Positions 1-7,958 are shown, counted from the stretch's first letter. The stretch is DNA of 53,734 nucleotides from Oscillospiraceae bacterium (GCA_015066045.1 SVPD01000013.1:1-53734); one strand, 5' to 3'. Notes: a model not told the origin generated them from the letters alone. A program made the numbers and translations.

Positions 1-25
1 GCGAAATAGCTTTGCAAGAAAAGGC

Positions 26-64
26 AAAAATCACCGATAATGCTGACGCATATCGGTGATTTTT
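26..64 (-). terminator. Rho-independent terminator of the phosphorylase operon
   Basis: A 14-bp perfect stem (positions 26-39 with 51-64) closes an 11-nt loop. Read on the minus strand it is followed by a T-rich stretch. It lies about 100 nt beyond the stop codon of the minus-strand nucleoside phosphorylase. A near-identical hairpin occurs at 33206-33240. Confidence 0.75.
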
Positions 65-168
65 AACGCATTATTGTGATGTTATTTCACATTTTAAAGA
101 AATGCTTCCTTTCCACTCGTCGGCGAATGAGAGCGGTAGAAACATTGTTTTTTTCCGTAATTTATTAT

Positions 169-936
169 TTATTTATCGTTATGTAATCTGTATGCAGTTT
201 CAATTGCAACTACAAGAATACGTTCTCTTAAATCAGCAGGCATATTTCCTAACATACGCTTATCCCAACTGCTTCCGTCCAAACAATCGGCAGCATATAA
301 GAACTGATATATCTCTTTTTGTCTGAATTGTCCTACTGACATAATAGAAGCACATTCCATTTCAACGACACCGCAACCCTCTTGCTTTCGTAAAGCTAAG
401 TTGCGTTCAGTTTCTCTGTAAAAGGCATCCGTTGTCCAAGTTTTTGTTGTGGTGTACGGAACACCTAAATCATCAAAAATCTTTGCCAATCGGGATGCAG
501 ATTTAATCTCCAAATAGTCAGACGGCTTTGCATAATGATAGCTTACACCTTCATCTCTGTATGCTGCTACAGGAACTAACAGATTTCCCTCTGCAATTTC
601 TTTATCCAATGCACCGCAAGAGCCGAAATACAGGAATTTTTCTGCACCTAATGCAATGAGCTCTTCCAAAGCTCCCGATGCTCCTGCACCGCCAATGATT
701 GAACTGTAAAAACCTAACTGAACACCTTTATATTCAAACTGATAAATAGGATATTTTTGCCCGCCGGCAGTTAAACGGCCTATTTCTGTTGCGTTGTGTT
801 TGCTTAGAAATAAAGAACAAAATTTTGCAGAGAAGACAACAATCATAGACTTAGGAAAACTATCTGTTTTTTCGATAAAATCGCTTGCTCTGATTATTTC
901 TTTTCCGCAACAATCAAAAGTATCAACTATACTCAT
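169..936 (-). CDS. Nucleoside phosphorylase (uridine/purine nucleoside phosphorylase family)
   Basis: A 255-residue PNP/UDP phosphorylase-fold protein that would cleave a ribonucleoside with phosphate to a base and ribose-1-phosphate in the cytoplasm. Family signatures seen are GGAGASGALEELIALG with LYFGSCGAL (phosphate/ribose pocket) and VVEMECAS near residue 195, the conserved Met-Glu that contacts the ribose. Length fits the uridine phosphorylase group. The ATG is preceded by GGAGGTG. It lies 25 nt downstream of the metallophosphoesterase gene on the same strand, so the two are probably cotranscribed and may both serve nucleotide turnover (inference). Base specificity (uridine, inosine or other) cannot be read from sequence. 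Confidence 0.85.
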   Translation of the reverse strand: MSIVDTFDCCGKEIIRASDFIEKTDSFPKSMIVVFSAKFCSLFLSKHNATEIGRLTAGGQKYPIYQFEYKGVQLGFYSSIIGGAGASGALEELIALGAEKFLYFGSCGALDKEIAEGNLLVPVAAYRDEGVSYHYAKPSDYLEIKSASRLAKIFDDLGVPYTTTKTWTTDAFYRETERNLALRKQEGCGVVEMECASIMSVGQFRQKEIYQFLYAADCLDGSSWDKRMLGNMPADLRERILVVAIETAYRLHNDK

Positions 937-961
937 GTTGGCACCTCCATAAATTAGATTA

Positions 962-1681
962 TCATACTCCGAAAAAGTATTTTTTTATATTTTCAGCATC
1001 AGGATAATTGAGTTCATCAATCGCCCTGATTACTTCATCAGCATCATATTCCAAATCAATCGGTTTAAATTTAACTGCACCGTTTTCGATGTTCAGGATA
1101 CCTGCCCGTGCTATCTTTTTATCTTGTGCCGGGCAACCAAGAGAACCGACATTTATGTAAATTCTATCACCTTTGCAAATATTTCTGTTATGGTTATGAC
1201 CGTATAAAATAATATCAGCATTAACATCAGCAAACATTTTTTTCAAATCTCTTTTTGTAGGATTTAATTTGCCACCCTTATAGTGACCGTCATAGTCCAT
1301 ACAGTAATGCATAACAGATAAGGTGTAGCCTTCACAAATGAAGCTTAATTGATACGGCAGCTTTCTGAGAAAATCAATGGATTCCTTTGAAAGTAAATTA
1401 TGCTCCCATTTGTGATGCTTCATTTCCTCATACCCCATATTTTCTTCGTTGGGATATTCGGTCGGCATTTCATCAAGCAGGTATTTTTCATGATTTCCTC
1501 GCACTGCAATCAATTCGGGTATCTGCATCAGATATTGCACAGTTTCTTCGGGATATGGTCCGATTCCGATTATATCTCCACAGCAAATAATCTTATTGCA
1601 ACCAAGCTGTCGTAATTCTTCTATAACAACTTTAAGCGCCGTAAGATTGTTGTGGATGTCTGTAACTACCCCTAACTGCAT
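962..1681 (-). CDS. Calcineurin-like metallophosphoesterase (YfcE/MJ0936-like)
   Basis: A 239-residue single-domain phosphoesterase. The five metal-binding blocks appear in order: DIHNN near residue 8, CGDIIGIG near residue 34, RGNHE near residue 61, then H in the middle and GHNHN near residue 161. Such proteins use two divalent metals to hydrolyse phosphodiesters or phosphomonoesters; the natural substrate is unknown. The ATG follows a GGCAGGTGA ribosome binding site. It is the first gene of a two-gene minus-strand unit with the nucleoside phosphorylase. A second, unrelated-looking metallophosphoesterase is at 33247-33942. Confidence 0.85.
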   Translation of the reverse strand: MQLGVVTDIHNNLTALKVVIEELRQLGCNKIICCGDIIGIGPYPEETVQYLMQIPELIAVRGNHEKYLLDEMPTEYPNEENMGYEEMKHHKWEHNLLSKESIDFLRKLPYQLSFICEGYTLSVMHYCMDYDGHYKGGKLNPTKRDLKKMFADVNADIILYGHNHNRNICKGDRIYINVGSLGCPAQDKKIARAGILNIENGAVKFKPIDLEYDADEVIRAIDELNYPDAENIKKYFFGV

Positions 1682-1886
1682 AATATCACCTGCCTGTTTT
1701 TAAAGATTTCTACAATTATATCACATTTCCACCAAACAAATCAACCTGAATACCTATCCTTGTACTTTAAGTTTCGGTGCGAGGTTTTTTGCGTAAAAGC
1801 CTTAGTAACGAAAGTGGAAAAATCCTTTTATTTTTACTGTCTTGTTAAACAACAAAATCATTTATGCGGTGAAATCACCGTACATA

Positions 1887-1922
1887 AAATCGGAGATGCC
1901 ACATCCGTGGTGTCTCCGATTT
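1887..1922. repeat. Orphan long hairpin
   Basis: A 10-bp perfect stem of AAATCGGAGA type, extended by six wobble-containing pairs, encloses a 4-nt loop. It resembles a terminator but no gene on either strand ends just upstream of it. It may insulate the divergent operons or be a relic of a lost gene. Confidence 0.55.
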
Positions 1923-1976
1923 GGCTATTTTGCATATATCTTACCCGTTTGCCTTTGTAAAATTCTCACAATAAAA

Positions 1977-2003
1977 GTTTACAGATAAGTTGACAGATGT
2001 AAA
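1977..2003 (+). promoter_or_regulatory. Probable NiaR operator of the nad operon
   Basis: Two 12-bp direct copies (GTTTACAGATAA, GTTGACAGATGT) lie back to back, and TTTACA/TGTAAA ends (1978-1983, 1998-2003) form an inverted pair. The block covers the -35 hexamer, as expected for repression. The assignment to NiaR is inferred from niaR being in the operon; the exact NiaR consensus was not compared. Confidence 0.55.
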
Positions 2004-2018
2004 GTATAGTGATATAAT
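1990..2018 (+). promoter_or_regulatory. SigA-type promoter of nadA-nadB-nadC-niaR
   Basis: Perfect consensus hexamers: TTGACA at 1990-1995, a 17-bp spacer, and TATAAT at 2013-2018. Transcription would begin near 2025, leaving a leader of about 30 nt before nadA. Confidence 0.85.
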
Positions 2019-2053
2019 TCACTCGCTACAATATTAAATTAAGGAAGCAAAAA

Positions 2054-2953
2054 ATGAAAACTGAAATTTTAAAGCTGAAAAAAGAAAAGAATGCAGTTAT
2101 TCTTGCCCATTATTATGCTCCGTCAGATGTGCAGGAGATTGCAGACTATGTGGGTGATTCCTTTTATCTGGCCAAAATAGCCAAAAGCATAGAGGCTGAT
2201 ATAATAGTTTTCTGCGGTGTACGCTTTATGGGCGAGAGTGCGAAGATACTAAACAGCAATAAAAAGGTGCTTGTACCTAACCTTACGGCCGACTGCCCTA
2301 TGGCTCATATGGTTGCCGAGGGTAAAATAGCCGAAATGCGCAGACAGTACGATGACCTCGCAGTGGTCTGCTACATAAATTCGACTGCTGAGCTCAAATG
2401 TCAGAGCGATGTGTGTGTTACCTCGTCAAATGCCGTCAGGATAGTAAAGGCACTTGAAAATAAAAACATATTTTTCATCCCCGATAAAAATCTCGGCTCC
2501 TTTGTGGCAAAGCAGGTGCCCGAAAAGAACATAATAATCAATGACGGCTTTTGTCCCGTTCATGCTAAAATTACTGCTGAACAGATAGCCAAGGAAAAAG
2601 AGAAGCATCCCGATGCGCTTGTGCTTACTCACCCGGAATGTGAAAAAGAGGTTCTTGACATATCCGATTTCATCGGCAGTACGGCTGAGATTATCTCTTA
2701 TGCCGGCAGTGCCGCCGAAAAGGAATTCATTATCTGTACGGAGGAGGGGGTAAGCTGCAGACTTATCGGCGATAATCCCGATAAAAAATTCTTCTTCCCC
2801 GAGTCTTGTCCCTGCTGCACTGATATGAAGCTCAATTCATTGAAAACAGTCCTTGATGTGCTCAGAAATGAAGCGAATGAAATAACCGTGGATGAAGAAA
2901 TATGCCGCAGGGCTATGCTCCCTCTTGATAAAATGCTTGAACTTGCGAGATGA
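2054..2953 (+). CDS. nadA: Quinolinate synthase NadA
   Basis: Condenses iminoaspartate with dihydroxyacetone phosphate to quinolinate, the second step of de novo NAD synthesis, using a [4Fe-4S] cluster. The 299-residue length is normal. Signatures seen are AHYYAPSDVQEIADYVGDS at the N-terminus, ADCPMAHM with a candidate cluster cysteine, CYINSTAELK, THPECEKEV with a second cysteine and CPCCTDMKLN with the last. The ATG follows AAGGAAG. It is the first gene of the operon; nadB starts 6 nt after its stop, consistent with delivery of unstable iminoaspartate from NadB. Confidence 0.97.
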   Translation: MKTEILKLKKEKNAVILAHYYAPSDVQEIADYVGDSFYLAKIAKSIEADIIVFCGVRFMGESAKILNSNKKVLVPNLTADCPMAHMVAEGKIAEMRRQYDDLAVVCYINSTAELKCQSDVCVTSSNAVRIVKALENKNIFFIPDKNLGSFVAKQVPEKNIIINDGFCPVHAKITAEQIAKEKEKHPDALVLTHPECEKEVLDISDFIGSTAEIISYAGSAAEKEFIICTEEGVSCRLIGDNPDKKFFFPESCPCCTDMKLNSLKTVLDVLRNEANEITVDEEICRRAMLPLDKMLELAR

Positions 2954-2959
2954 GATAAA

Positions 2960-4234
2960 ATGAAGACAGATGTTGTTATCGTCGGCAGCGGTGTAGCCGG
3001 TCTTTACTGCGCACTTAATCTGCCCGAATATAAAAATATTACAATCGTAACAAAGGACGAAGCTCCTAAAAGTGACTCCTTCCTTGCTCAGGGCGGTATA
3101 TGCGTTTTGCGTGATGAAGAGGATTTCAAATCCTTTTATGAAGATACCATGAGGGCAGGTCACTACGAAAATAACCCCGACTCGGTAGAGATTATGATAA
3201 GATCCTCTCAGGAGGTAATAAGAGACCTGATTTTCTTCGGTGCGAGGTTTGAAAAAGACGGTGAAGAGTTTACCTATACCCGTGAGGGTGCTCATTCAAA
3301 TCCCAGAATTTTATTCCACGAGGATGAAACGGGCAAGGAAATCACGCAGAATCTGCTTAACACCGTGAGAAACAGAAGAAATATTACCCTTATCGAGAAT
3401 TTTACAATGGTAGACATTATCTGCAGTAATGAGGAATGCAGAGGCATTATCGGTCACAATGAGAAGGGCGAATATATAAGCATAAGTGCAGATTATACTG
3501 TTCTCGCCACGGGCGGTATAGGCGGACTGTTCAAGCATTCTACCAATTACCGACACCTGACGGGTGACGCTCTGGCGGTAGCCTTAAAGCACGGTATAAG
3601 GCTTCAGCACATCGATTACATACAGATTCATCCCACCACCCTCTACACCAAAAAGCACGGCAGGGAGTTCCTCATATCCGAGTCTGTAAGAGGGGAGGGT
3701 GCCGTTCTTCTCAATTCAAAGGGAGAGAGATTTGTAAACGAGCTTCTTCCGAGAGATGTGGTGGCAAACGCTATTTTTGACGAGATGAAAAAAGAGGGCA
3801 GTGAGCACGTCTGGCTATCTCTTGCACCCATTCCCGAAAAGGAAATCAGAGCTCACTTCCCGAACATTTATCAGCGCTGTCTGGAGGAAGGCTATGATGT
3901 GACCAAAGAGCCTATACCTGTCGTACCCTCTCAGCATTATTTTATGGGCGGTATCGATGTTGACGGCTTCAGTAAAACCTCTATGGAGCGCCTTTATGCC
4001 GTGGGTGAAACTGCCTGCAACGGTGTGCACGGAAAAAACAGATTGGCGAGCAACTCACTGCTTGAAAGCCTTGTTTTCGCAAAGCGTGCCGCAACCGATA
4101 TTGTAAAAAACTATACAGTGTCAGATGATAAAAATGATATATCGGTAGATCCTTCAGTTTATGAAGGCTATGAGGAAAAATACAAAGCTTCGGTTCTCGA
4201 GGCAATAGAAAAGGAGAAAAAAAGCCATGAATGA
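2960..4234 (+). CDS. nadB: L-aspartate oxidase NadB (short form)
   Basis: FAD enzyme oxidising L-aspartate to iminoaspartate for NadA; anaerobes probably use fumarate as electron acceptor. The Rossmann motif VVIVGSGVAGLY is at residues 5-16, SFLAQGG follows, and the succinate dehydrogenase/fumarate reductase flavoprotein-like segments HPTTLY, RGEGAVLL, QHYFMGG and NRLASNSLLE are present. At 424 residues it lacks much of the C-terminal helical domain of the roughly 540-residue E. coli enzyme. The gene overlaps nadC by 8 nt. Its start has only a weak GAGATGAG ribosome binding site, suggesting coupling to nadA. Confidence 0.95.
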   Translation: MKTDVVIVGSGVAGLYCALNLPEYKNITIVTKDEAPKSDSFLAQGGICVLRDEEDFKSFYEDTMRAGHYENNPDSVEIMIRSSQEVIRDLIFFGARFEKDGEEFTYTREGAHSNPRILFHEDETGKEITQNLLNTVRNRRNITLIENFTMVDIICSNEECRGIIGHNEKGEYISISADYTVLATGGIGGLFKHSTNYRHLTGDALAVALKHGIRLQHIDYIQIHPTTLYTKKHGREFLISESVRGEGAVLLNSKGERFVNELLPRDVVANAIFDEMKKEGSEHVWLSLAPIPEKEIRAHFPNIYQRCLEEGYDVTKEPIPVVPSQHYFMGGIDVDGFSKTSMERLYAVGETACNGVHGKNRLASNSLLESLVFAKRAATDIVKNYTVSDDKNDISVDPSVYEGYEEKYKASVLEAIEKEKKSHE

Positions 4235-5078
4235 TATTTCAATGAAGCTCAATGCAGATAATCTTATTTTAAGTGCCTTACAGGAGGACATAACAAGCGA
4301 GGATATTACAACCAACTCCGTTATGCCCTGCTATCAGCTCGGTGAGGTTGAGCTGATCTGTAAAGAAGACGGTGTTATTGCAGGTCTTGATGTTTTCAGA
4401 AGAGTATTTGAATTGCTCGACGAAAAAACAGAGGTCAGCTTTACGGTTAAAGACGGTGACTTTGTTACGAACGGACAGAAAATCGGTCTTGTCAAGGGTG
4501 ACATCAGAGTTCTCCTTTCGGGTGAAAGAACGGCACTGAATTATCTTCAGAGAATGAGCGGTATTGCCACTTATACGAGAAAAATCGCAGACCTGCTCGA
4601 AGGCACCTCCACAAAGCTTCTCGATACCCGTAAAACTACACCGAATATGAGAATTTTCGAAAAGTATGCAGTCAAGGTCGGCGGCGGATATAATCACCGC
4701 TATAATTTAAGCGACGGTATTCTTCTTAAGGATAATCACATCGGAGCTGCAGGCGGTGTAAAGGAAGCCGTTACCATGGCTAAAGAGTATGCACCCTTTG
4801 TGCGCAAAATCGAGGTAGAGGTAGAAAATCTCGATATGCTCAGAGAAGCTCTTGAGGCCGGTGCAGATATTATAATGCTTGACAATATGAGTGTCGAGGA
4901 TATGAAGGAAGCGGTCAGACTTTGCAGCGGCAAGGCTGAAACGGAGTGCAGCGGTAATGTTACCAAAGAAAATGTGGCAAGGCTTGTTGATATAGGTGTT
5001 GACTACATTTCGAGCGGTGCTCTTACACACTCTTCTCCCATTCTTGACCTCTCACTTAAAAATCTTCACGCAATATAA
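4227..5078 (+). CDS. nadC: Nicotinate-nucleotide pyrophosphorylase NadC
   Basis: Quinolinate phosphoribosyltransferase: quinolinate plus PRPP gives nicotinate mononucleotide, CO2 and pyrophosphate, the third step of the pathway. The protein is 283 residues with an N-terminal open-face sandwich and a barrel. Diagnostic stretches are ALNYLQRMSGIAT, DTRKTTPNMR, KVGGGYNHRYNLSDGILLKDNH and EVENL, which carry the basic residues that bind quinolinate and PRPP. The ATG has an AAGGAG site inside the 3' end of nadB. niaR begins 21 nt after its stop. Confidence 0.97.
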   Translation: MNDISMKLNADNLILSALQEDITSEDITTNSVMPCYQLGEVELICKEDGVIAGLDVFRRVFELLDEKTEVSFTVKDGDFVTNGQKIGLVKGDIRVLLSGERTALNYLQRMSGIATYTRKIADLLEGTSTKLLDTRKTTPNMRIFEKYAVKVGGGYNHRYNLSDGILLKDNHIGAAGGVKEAVTMAKEYAPFVRKIEVEVENLDMLREALEAGADIIMLDNMSVEDMKEAVRLCSGKAETECSGNVTKENVARLVDIGVDYISSGALTHSSPILDLSLKNLHAI

Positions 5079-5099
5079 CTTTAATTCAAGGAGAAGACT

Positions 5100-5612
5100 A
5101 TGAAGGCGCAGGAAAGAAGAAAATCTATTATAAACCTTCTGCTTTCGGAAGACAGACCTATACCCGGCGGTGAGCTTTCGGAAAAGTGCGGAGTATCCAG
5201 ACAGATAATAGTGCAGGATATTTCTGTTCTTAAGGGGCAGGGCTTCGATATTCTTTCGACTCATAACGGCTACATTCTGCAGAAGTCACCCTTTAAGGAG
5301 AGAGTTTTCAAGCTCAGGCACACCACCGAGGAAACAGAGGATGAGCTTAACATTATCGTTGATCTTGGCGGAACGGTTGCAGACGTGTTTGTCTGGCACA
5401 AGGTACACGGTAAGCTTACTGCACCGCTGAATATTTTTTCACGCCTTCAGGTAAAGCAGTTTATGGAGGGCGTAAGAACGGGTAAATCCACTGAGCTTAT
5501 GAATATAACAGGTGGCTATCATTATCACACTGTCCGCGCCGAAAAGGAAGAATTTCTTGACAGGATTGAAGCGGCTCTGGACAGTAAGGGCTTTATCGTT
5601 CCCGAAATTTAA
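5100..5612 (+). CDS. niaR: NiaR-type transcriptional repressor of NAD genes
   Basis: A 170-residue regulator with an N-terminal winged helix-turn-helix (residues 4-60, including GELSEKCGVSRQIIVQDISVLK) and a C-terminal 3H domain. Its conserved histidines are visible in VWHKVHGKL and GGYHYHTV. In Firmicutes NiaR binds niacin as corepressor and represses de novo NAD and niacin-uptake genes. Position as fourth gene of nadABC implies autoregulation through the direct-repeat/palindrome block at 1977-2003. The start has a GGAGAAG ribosome binding site. Confidence 0.93.
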   Translation: MKAQERRKSIINLLLSEDRPIPGGELSEKCGVSRQIIVQDISVLKGQGFDILSTHNGYILQKSPFKERVFKLRHTTEETEDELNIIVDLGGTVADVFVWHKVHGKLTAPLNIFSRLQVKQFMEGVRTGKSTELMNITGGYHYHTVRAEKEEFLDRIEAALDSKGFIVPEI

Positions 5613-5627
5613 AAGGAGATCAAGCAT

Positions 5628-6173
5628 ATGGATAAAAATCTCTGCATTCAGGCTAAGTCTGCGCTTGAAGAATTAGGTGAAAAGGCACGACTTAAGCCCG
5701 GCAGCATCGTAGTTATAGGTTGTTCAACAAGCGAAATAACCGGTTCTTGTATCGGCACAAATTCATCACCTGATACCGCCAAAGTTGTTTTTGAAGCTTT
5801 ATATGAAGTCGCAGTTAAGAACGGATGGTATTTAGCATTTCAATGCTGTGAGCATCTTAACCGTGCGATAGTTATAGAAAAAGAAGCTGTACCGAATGCG
5901 GAATATGTTAATGTTGTTCCGCAGCCCAAGGCAGGCGGCTCTATGGCTGCACAGGCATACGGGTATTTTAAAGAACCGGTCCTCCTTGAAGAAATAAAAG
6001 CTGATGCCGGAATCGATATCGGTTTAACCTTAATCGGTATGAATCTGAAAAAGGTTGCAGTTCCCGTACGTCTCGAAAATAACAGGATTGGCGAAGCCAT
6101 TGTAGTGGCAGCCAGAACAAGACCTAAATTTATCGGCGGAGAGAGAGCCGTTTACAACAAAAAGATATTATAA
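5628..6173 (+). CDS. TIGR01440/DUF436 family protein (YwlG-like)
   Basis: A 181-residue cytoplasmic protein of unknown function, related to B. subtilis YwlG (UPF0340). Recognisable segments are VIGCSTSEITGSCIGTNSS near residue 30, AFQCCEHLNRA near residue 73, QPKAGGSMAA, GLTLIGMNLKKVAVPVR and ARTRPKFIGGERAVY at the C-terminus. The conserved cysteines suggest a catalytic or ligand role, but none is established. It starts 15 nt after niaR with AAGGAGAT and is followed by a strong terminator, so it is the last gene of the NAD operon; a link to NAD metabolism is only positional. Confidence 0.9.
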   Translation: MDKNLCIQAKSALEELGEKARLKPGSIVVIGCSTSEITGSCIGTNSSPDTAKVVFEALYEVAVKNGWYLAFQCCEHLNRAIVIEKEAVPNAEYVNVVPQPKAGGSMAAQAYGYFKEPVLLEEIKADAGIDIGLTLIGMNLKKVAVPVRLENNRIGEAIVVAARTRPKFIGGERAVYNKKIL

Positions 6174-6179
6174 AAATTT

Positions 6180-6211
6180 ACCGCCGAGGATATGAAAAAT
6201 CCTCGGCGGTC
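6180..6211 (+). terminator. Terminator of the nad operon
   Basis: A 12-bp stem (ACCGCCGAGGAT paired with ATCCTCGGCGGT) with a 7-nt loop lies directly after the DUF436 stop codon. The downstream T run is short, so termination may be bidirectional with the facing GH18 gene. Confidence 0.8.
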
Positions 6212-6245
6212 TTATGCTATAAAAGGAATCTGCTTATATTATTTA

Positions 6246-7274
6246 TCAGTAATTGGCATCGACAGTGTCACCGATGGCTTTCAGAAGCGAATCCTCGTGC
6301 GTAGAGGGAAGGTCGCAGTTATAGTGCCATATCATTACACCGCCAAAACCGTTCTTTATTGCATATTCTGTTTTTTGACCGATGACAGAAGGCGTGTTGA
6401 ACCAGAAATCTTTATTTATTTTGTCGCAATGATACCAGCCGTTTTCGTCTATATTGCCGTAACATTCGCTATAACCGTACCAATAGGTAGACATATCTGT
6501 AGGTCTTGAATAAAAAGGAATACCGACATTGACTTTTTCTACAGGCATACCGCGAAGACCGATTTTTTCTATAAGCTCAACCGTACCCTCATAGGTGGCG
6601 TGTCTGCCTTCACTGTCAATAAAATCGTAGGTCATAACCTCAAAGGTGTCGATAGCCTCGATGGCAGCGTTTGTAAATTTGATGTTCCAGTCGTTTCCTG
6701 CGACGCCGAGAGTATATCTGTCGCCGAGCTTTTTATCAAGAGAAACAAGAAAGCTGTTATAGTAATGCCATGCCTTAAGGGAGATCGGATATTCATAGTC
6801 AAAATGAACACCGTCGAAGCCGTATTTATCGAGAACGGCAATAATATTATCCTCTAAAACACCGCTTTTAAAAGCCTTGTTGTGCTCTTCGCTCTGTGCT
6901 TCCATCTGATCTTCCCACACATCAGAATCTGTGATGCCACCGGGACCGAGGAGGTTTAATGTGAGGTGTATGTCTCTTTCGCCGATTGCACTGTTGACTT
7001 TACCGAGAACAGTTTCCATTTTTTCCGCATCATACTCGACCTCGCCCTTACTGTTAAAAGAAGCACACTCGAAAAGAATAACATCAGTGATGATGTCAAA
7101 ATCCTCTTCATGTAAATCGCCGCCCCAATACATTATGGCGTCGCCACGTATGTAGGTTGTAACCCTGAAGTCGTCAACCCTCCTGTCACAAAGCCCACCC
7201 GTGCCTAAAAAGCCCGAAATGATTGAAATAATAGCCGTAAAAAATCCGATGACTCTCTGAATAAAAGTTAACAT
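6246..7274 (-). CDS. GH18 (chitinase-like) glycosidase, membrane-anchored
   Basis: A 342-residue glycoside hydrolase family 18 protein. A hydrophobic segment at residues 5-25 acts as signal or anchor. The family 18 motif at residues 154-161 reads DGVHFDYE: it keeps the catalytic Glu161 and the assisting Asp159, but the usual Asp at the fourth motif position is His157. Downstream segments VMTYDF and GGVMIWHYNCD match barrel strands 6 and 8. Relatives cleave chitin or N-glycans (endo-beta-N-acetylglucosaminidases). It is a single gene with the promoter TTGATT-17-TATAAT at 7307-7335. The start follows AAAGGAG. Confidence 0.88.
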   Translation of the reverse strand: MLTFIQRVIGFFTAIISIISGFLGTGGLCDRRVDDFRVTTYIRGDAIMYWGGDLHEEDFDIITDVILFECASFNSKGEVEYDAEKMETVLGKVNSAIGERDIHLTLNLLGPGGITDSDVWEDQMEAQSEEHNKAFKSGVLEDNIIAVLDKYGFDGVHFDYEYPISLKAWHYYNSFLVSLDKKLGDRYTLGVAGNDWNIKFTNAAIEAIDTFEVMTYDFIDSEGRHATYEGTVELIEKIGLRGMPVEKVNVGIPFYSRPTDMSTYWYGYSECYGNIDENGWYHCDKINKDFWFNTPSVIGQKTEYAIKNGFGGVMIWHYNCDLPSTHEDSLLKAIGDTVDANY

Positions 7275-7306
7275 AATATTTTCTCCTTTGCTTATTTCTT
7301 ATTTAC

Positions 7307-7335
7307 ATTATACAATAAAAAAACGTAAAAATCAA
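7307..7335 (-). promoter_or_regulatory. Promoter of the GH18 gene
   Basis: On the minus strand a TTGATT -35 (7330-7335) is separated by 17 bp from a consensus TATAAT -10 (7307-7312), about 30 nt upstream of the start codon. Confidence 0.65.
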
Positions 7336-7439
7336 ATATAAAAATAACAAAAAGTGAAAAATATTACATCAGATTTAACTTTGAGGGAACGGATAAAAAA
7401 GAGTGGGTGGTCAGAGGGGGGATATAAACCAAATTCACT

Positions 7440-7573
7440 GCCCGCAAGGACACTTTATTTGTCGTAAGGCAATTTCATTCGTTTGGTCCGTTTTTCGGAC
7501 GATGAAGTTGACAGAAAGCTGTCAAATGAAGCACTCGCTACGCTCGCAACGAAGTTATGTCCGCAGGACATAA
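7440..7573. repeat. Cluster of small palindromes (REP-like intergenic element)
   Basis: Between the GH18 promoter and the tRNA lie at least three short perfect hairpins: GTCCG/CGGAC (7486-7500), TTGACA/TGTCAA (7508-7525) and TTATGTCC/GGACATAA (7555-7573). Between the last two is a CTCGCTACGCTCGC stretch. No coding capacity was seen. The pattern resembles dispersed intergenic repeats of gut Clostridia, but only one copy lies in this window. Confidence 0.45.
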
Positions 7574-7576
7574 ATG

Positions 7577-7606
7577 AAAAACCGACAAGCTTTTGCCTGT
7601 CGGTTT
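7577..7606 (-). terminator. Terminator of tRNA-Leu
   Basis: A 10-bp perfect stem (AAAACCGACA with TGTCGGTTTT) sits immediately 3' of the tRNA CCA on the minus strand and is followed by T residues. Confidence 0.8.
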
Positions 7607-7691
7607 TGGTGCGAGAGACGGGACTTGAACCCGTACGAGCTGCCCCACACGCCCCTCAAACGTGCGCGTCTGCCGATTCCGCCACTCTCGC
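7607..7691 (-). tRNA. tRNA-Leu (anticodon GAG)
   Basis: On the minus strand the acceptor stem GCGAGAG pairs with CTCTCGC. GTGGCGGAATCGGCAGACGC gives the class II D-arm, a CACGT stem and loop TTGAGGG present anticodon GAG, a long variable arm follows, and the T-arm is ACGGG TTCAAGT CCCGT. The CCA end is encoded (7607-7609). It decodes CUC/CUU leucine codons. Confidence 0.95.
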
Positions 7692-7703
7692 ATATATTAA
7701 CTT

Positions 7704-7842
7704 GTTAAAAAAAGGGGAACGAGCGTGCACGTGACTCTTGCGGTACCCAGAATCTGTTACTCGCTGTATGCTTCGTCAGATTCTGACCGCTGCGCCATTT
7801 CACACTCCCTTAATCATCCACCGGATGCGGTCGTGTTCAATG
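7704..7842. other. Nested stem structure between tRNA-Leu and its partial copy
   Basis: A 139-base insert contains an inner 14-bp interrupted stem (GCGGT/ACCGC plus CAGAATCTG/CAGATTCTG, 7740-7790) enclosed by an outer 7-bp stem (GAGCGTG 7721-7727 with CACACTC 7801-7807). The shape is tRNA-like on the minus strand but no T-arm motif or usable anticodon is evident. It may be a decayed tRNA, a small RNA or a recombination site. Confidence 0.4.
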
Positions 7843-7874
7843 CTGCCGATTCCGCCACTCTCGCATATTAACTT
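7843..7874 (-). repeat. Partial duplicate of the tRNA-Leu 5' end
   Basis: These 32 bases repeat the 5' part of tRNA-Leu plus its upstream flank (7670-7703) almost exactly; only an AT dinucleotide is missing. The rest of the tRNA is absent, so this copy cannot make a tRNA. Confidence 0.8.
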
Positions 7875-7958
7875 CCGCTCTTTCGAACGCTTGTATACTA
7901 TACCACCAAAGAACGGAAAAGTCAATAGTTTTTCGCAAGTTTTTTACAAATTTTTTCT

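Larger units (their letters stand above)
1682..2053. other. Intergenic region between divergent transcription units
   Basis: About 370 bases hold the promoter side of the metallophosphoesterase gene, an orphan hairpin at 1887-1922 and the nadA promoter/operator. A 66-codon frame at 1760-1960 has no ribosome binding site, runs through the hairpin and resembles nothing known, so I do not call it a gene. Confidence 0.6.

Noticed and set aside
1760-1960. 66-codon open frame before nadA
   Set aside because: Crosses a strong hairpin, lacks a ribosome binding site and shows no recognisable features.
7721-7807. Second tRNA on the minus strand
   Set aside because: Acceptor-like and inner stems exist but there is no TTC-type T-arm and no credible anticodon loop, so I list it only as a structure.
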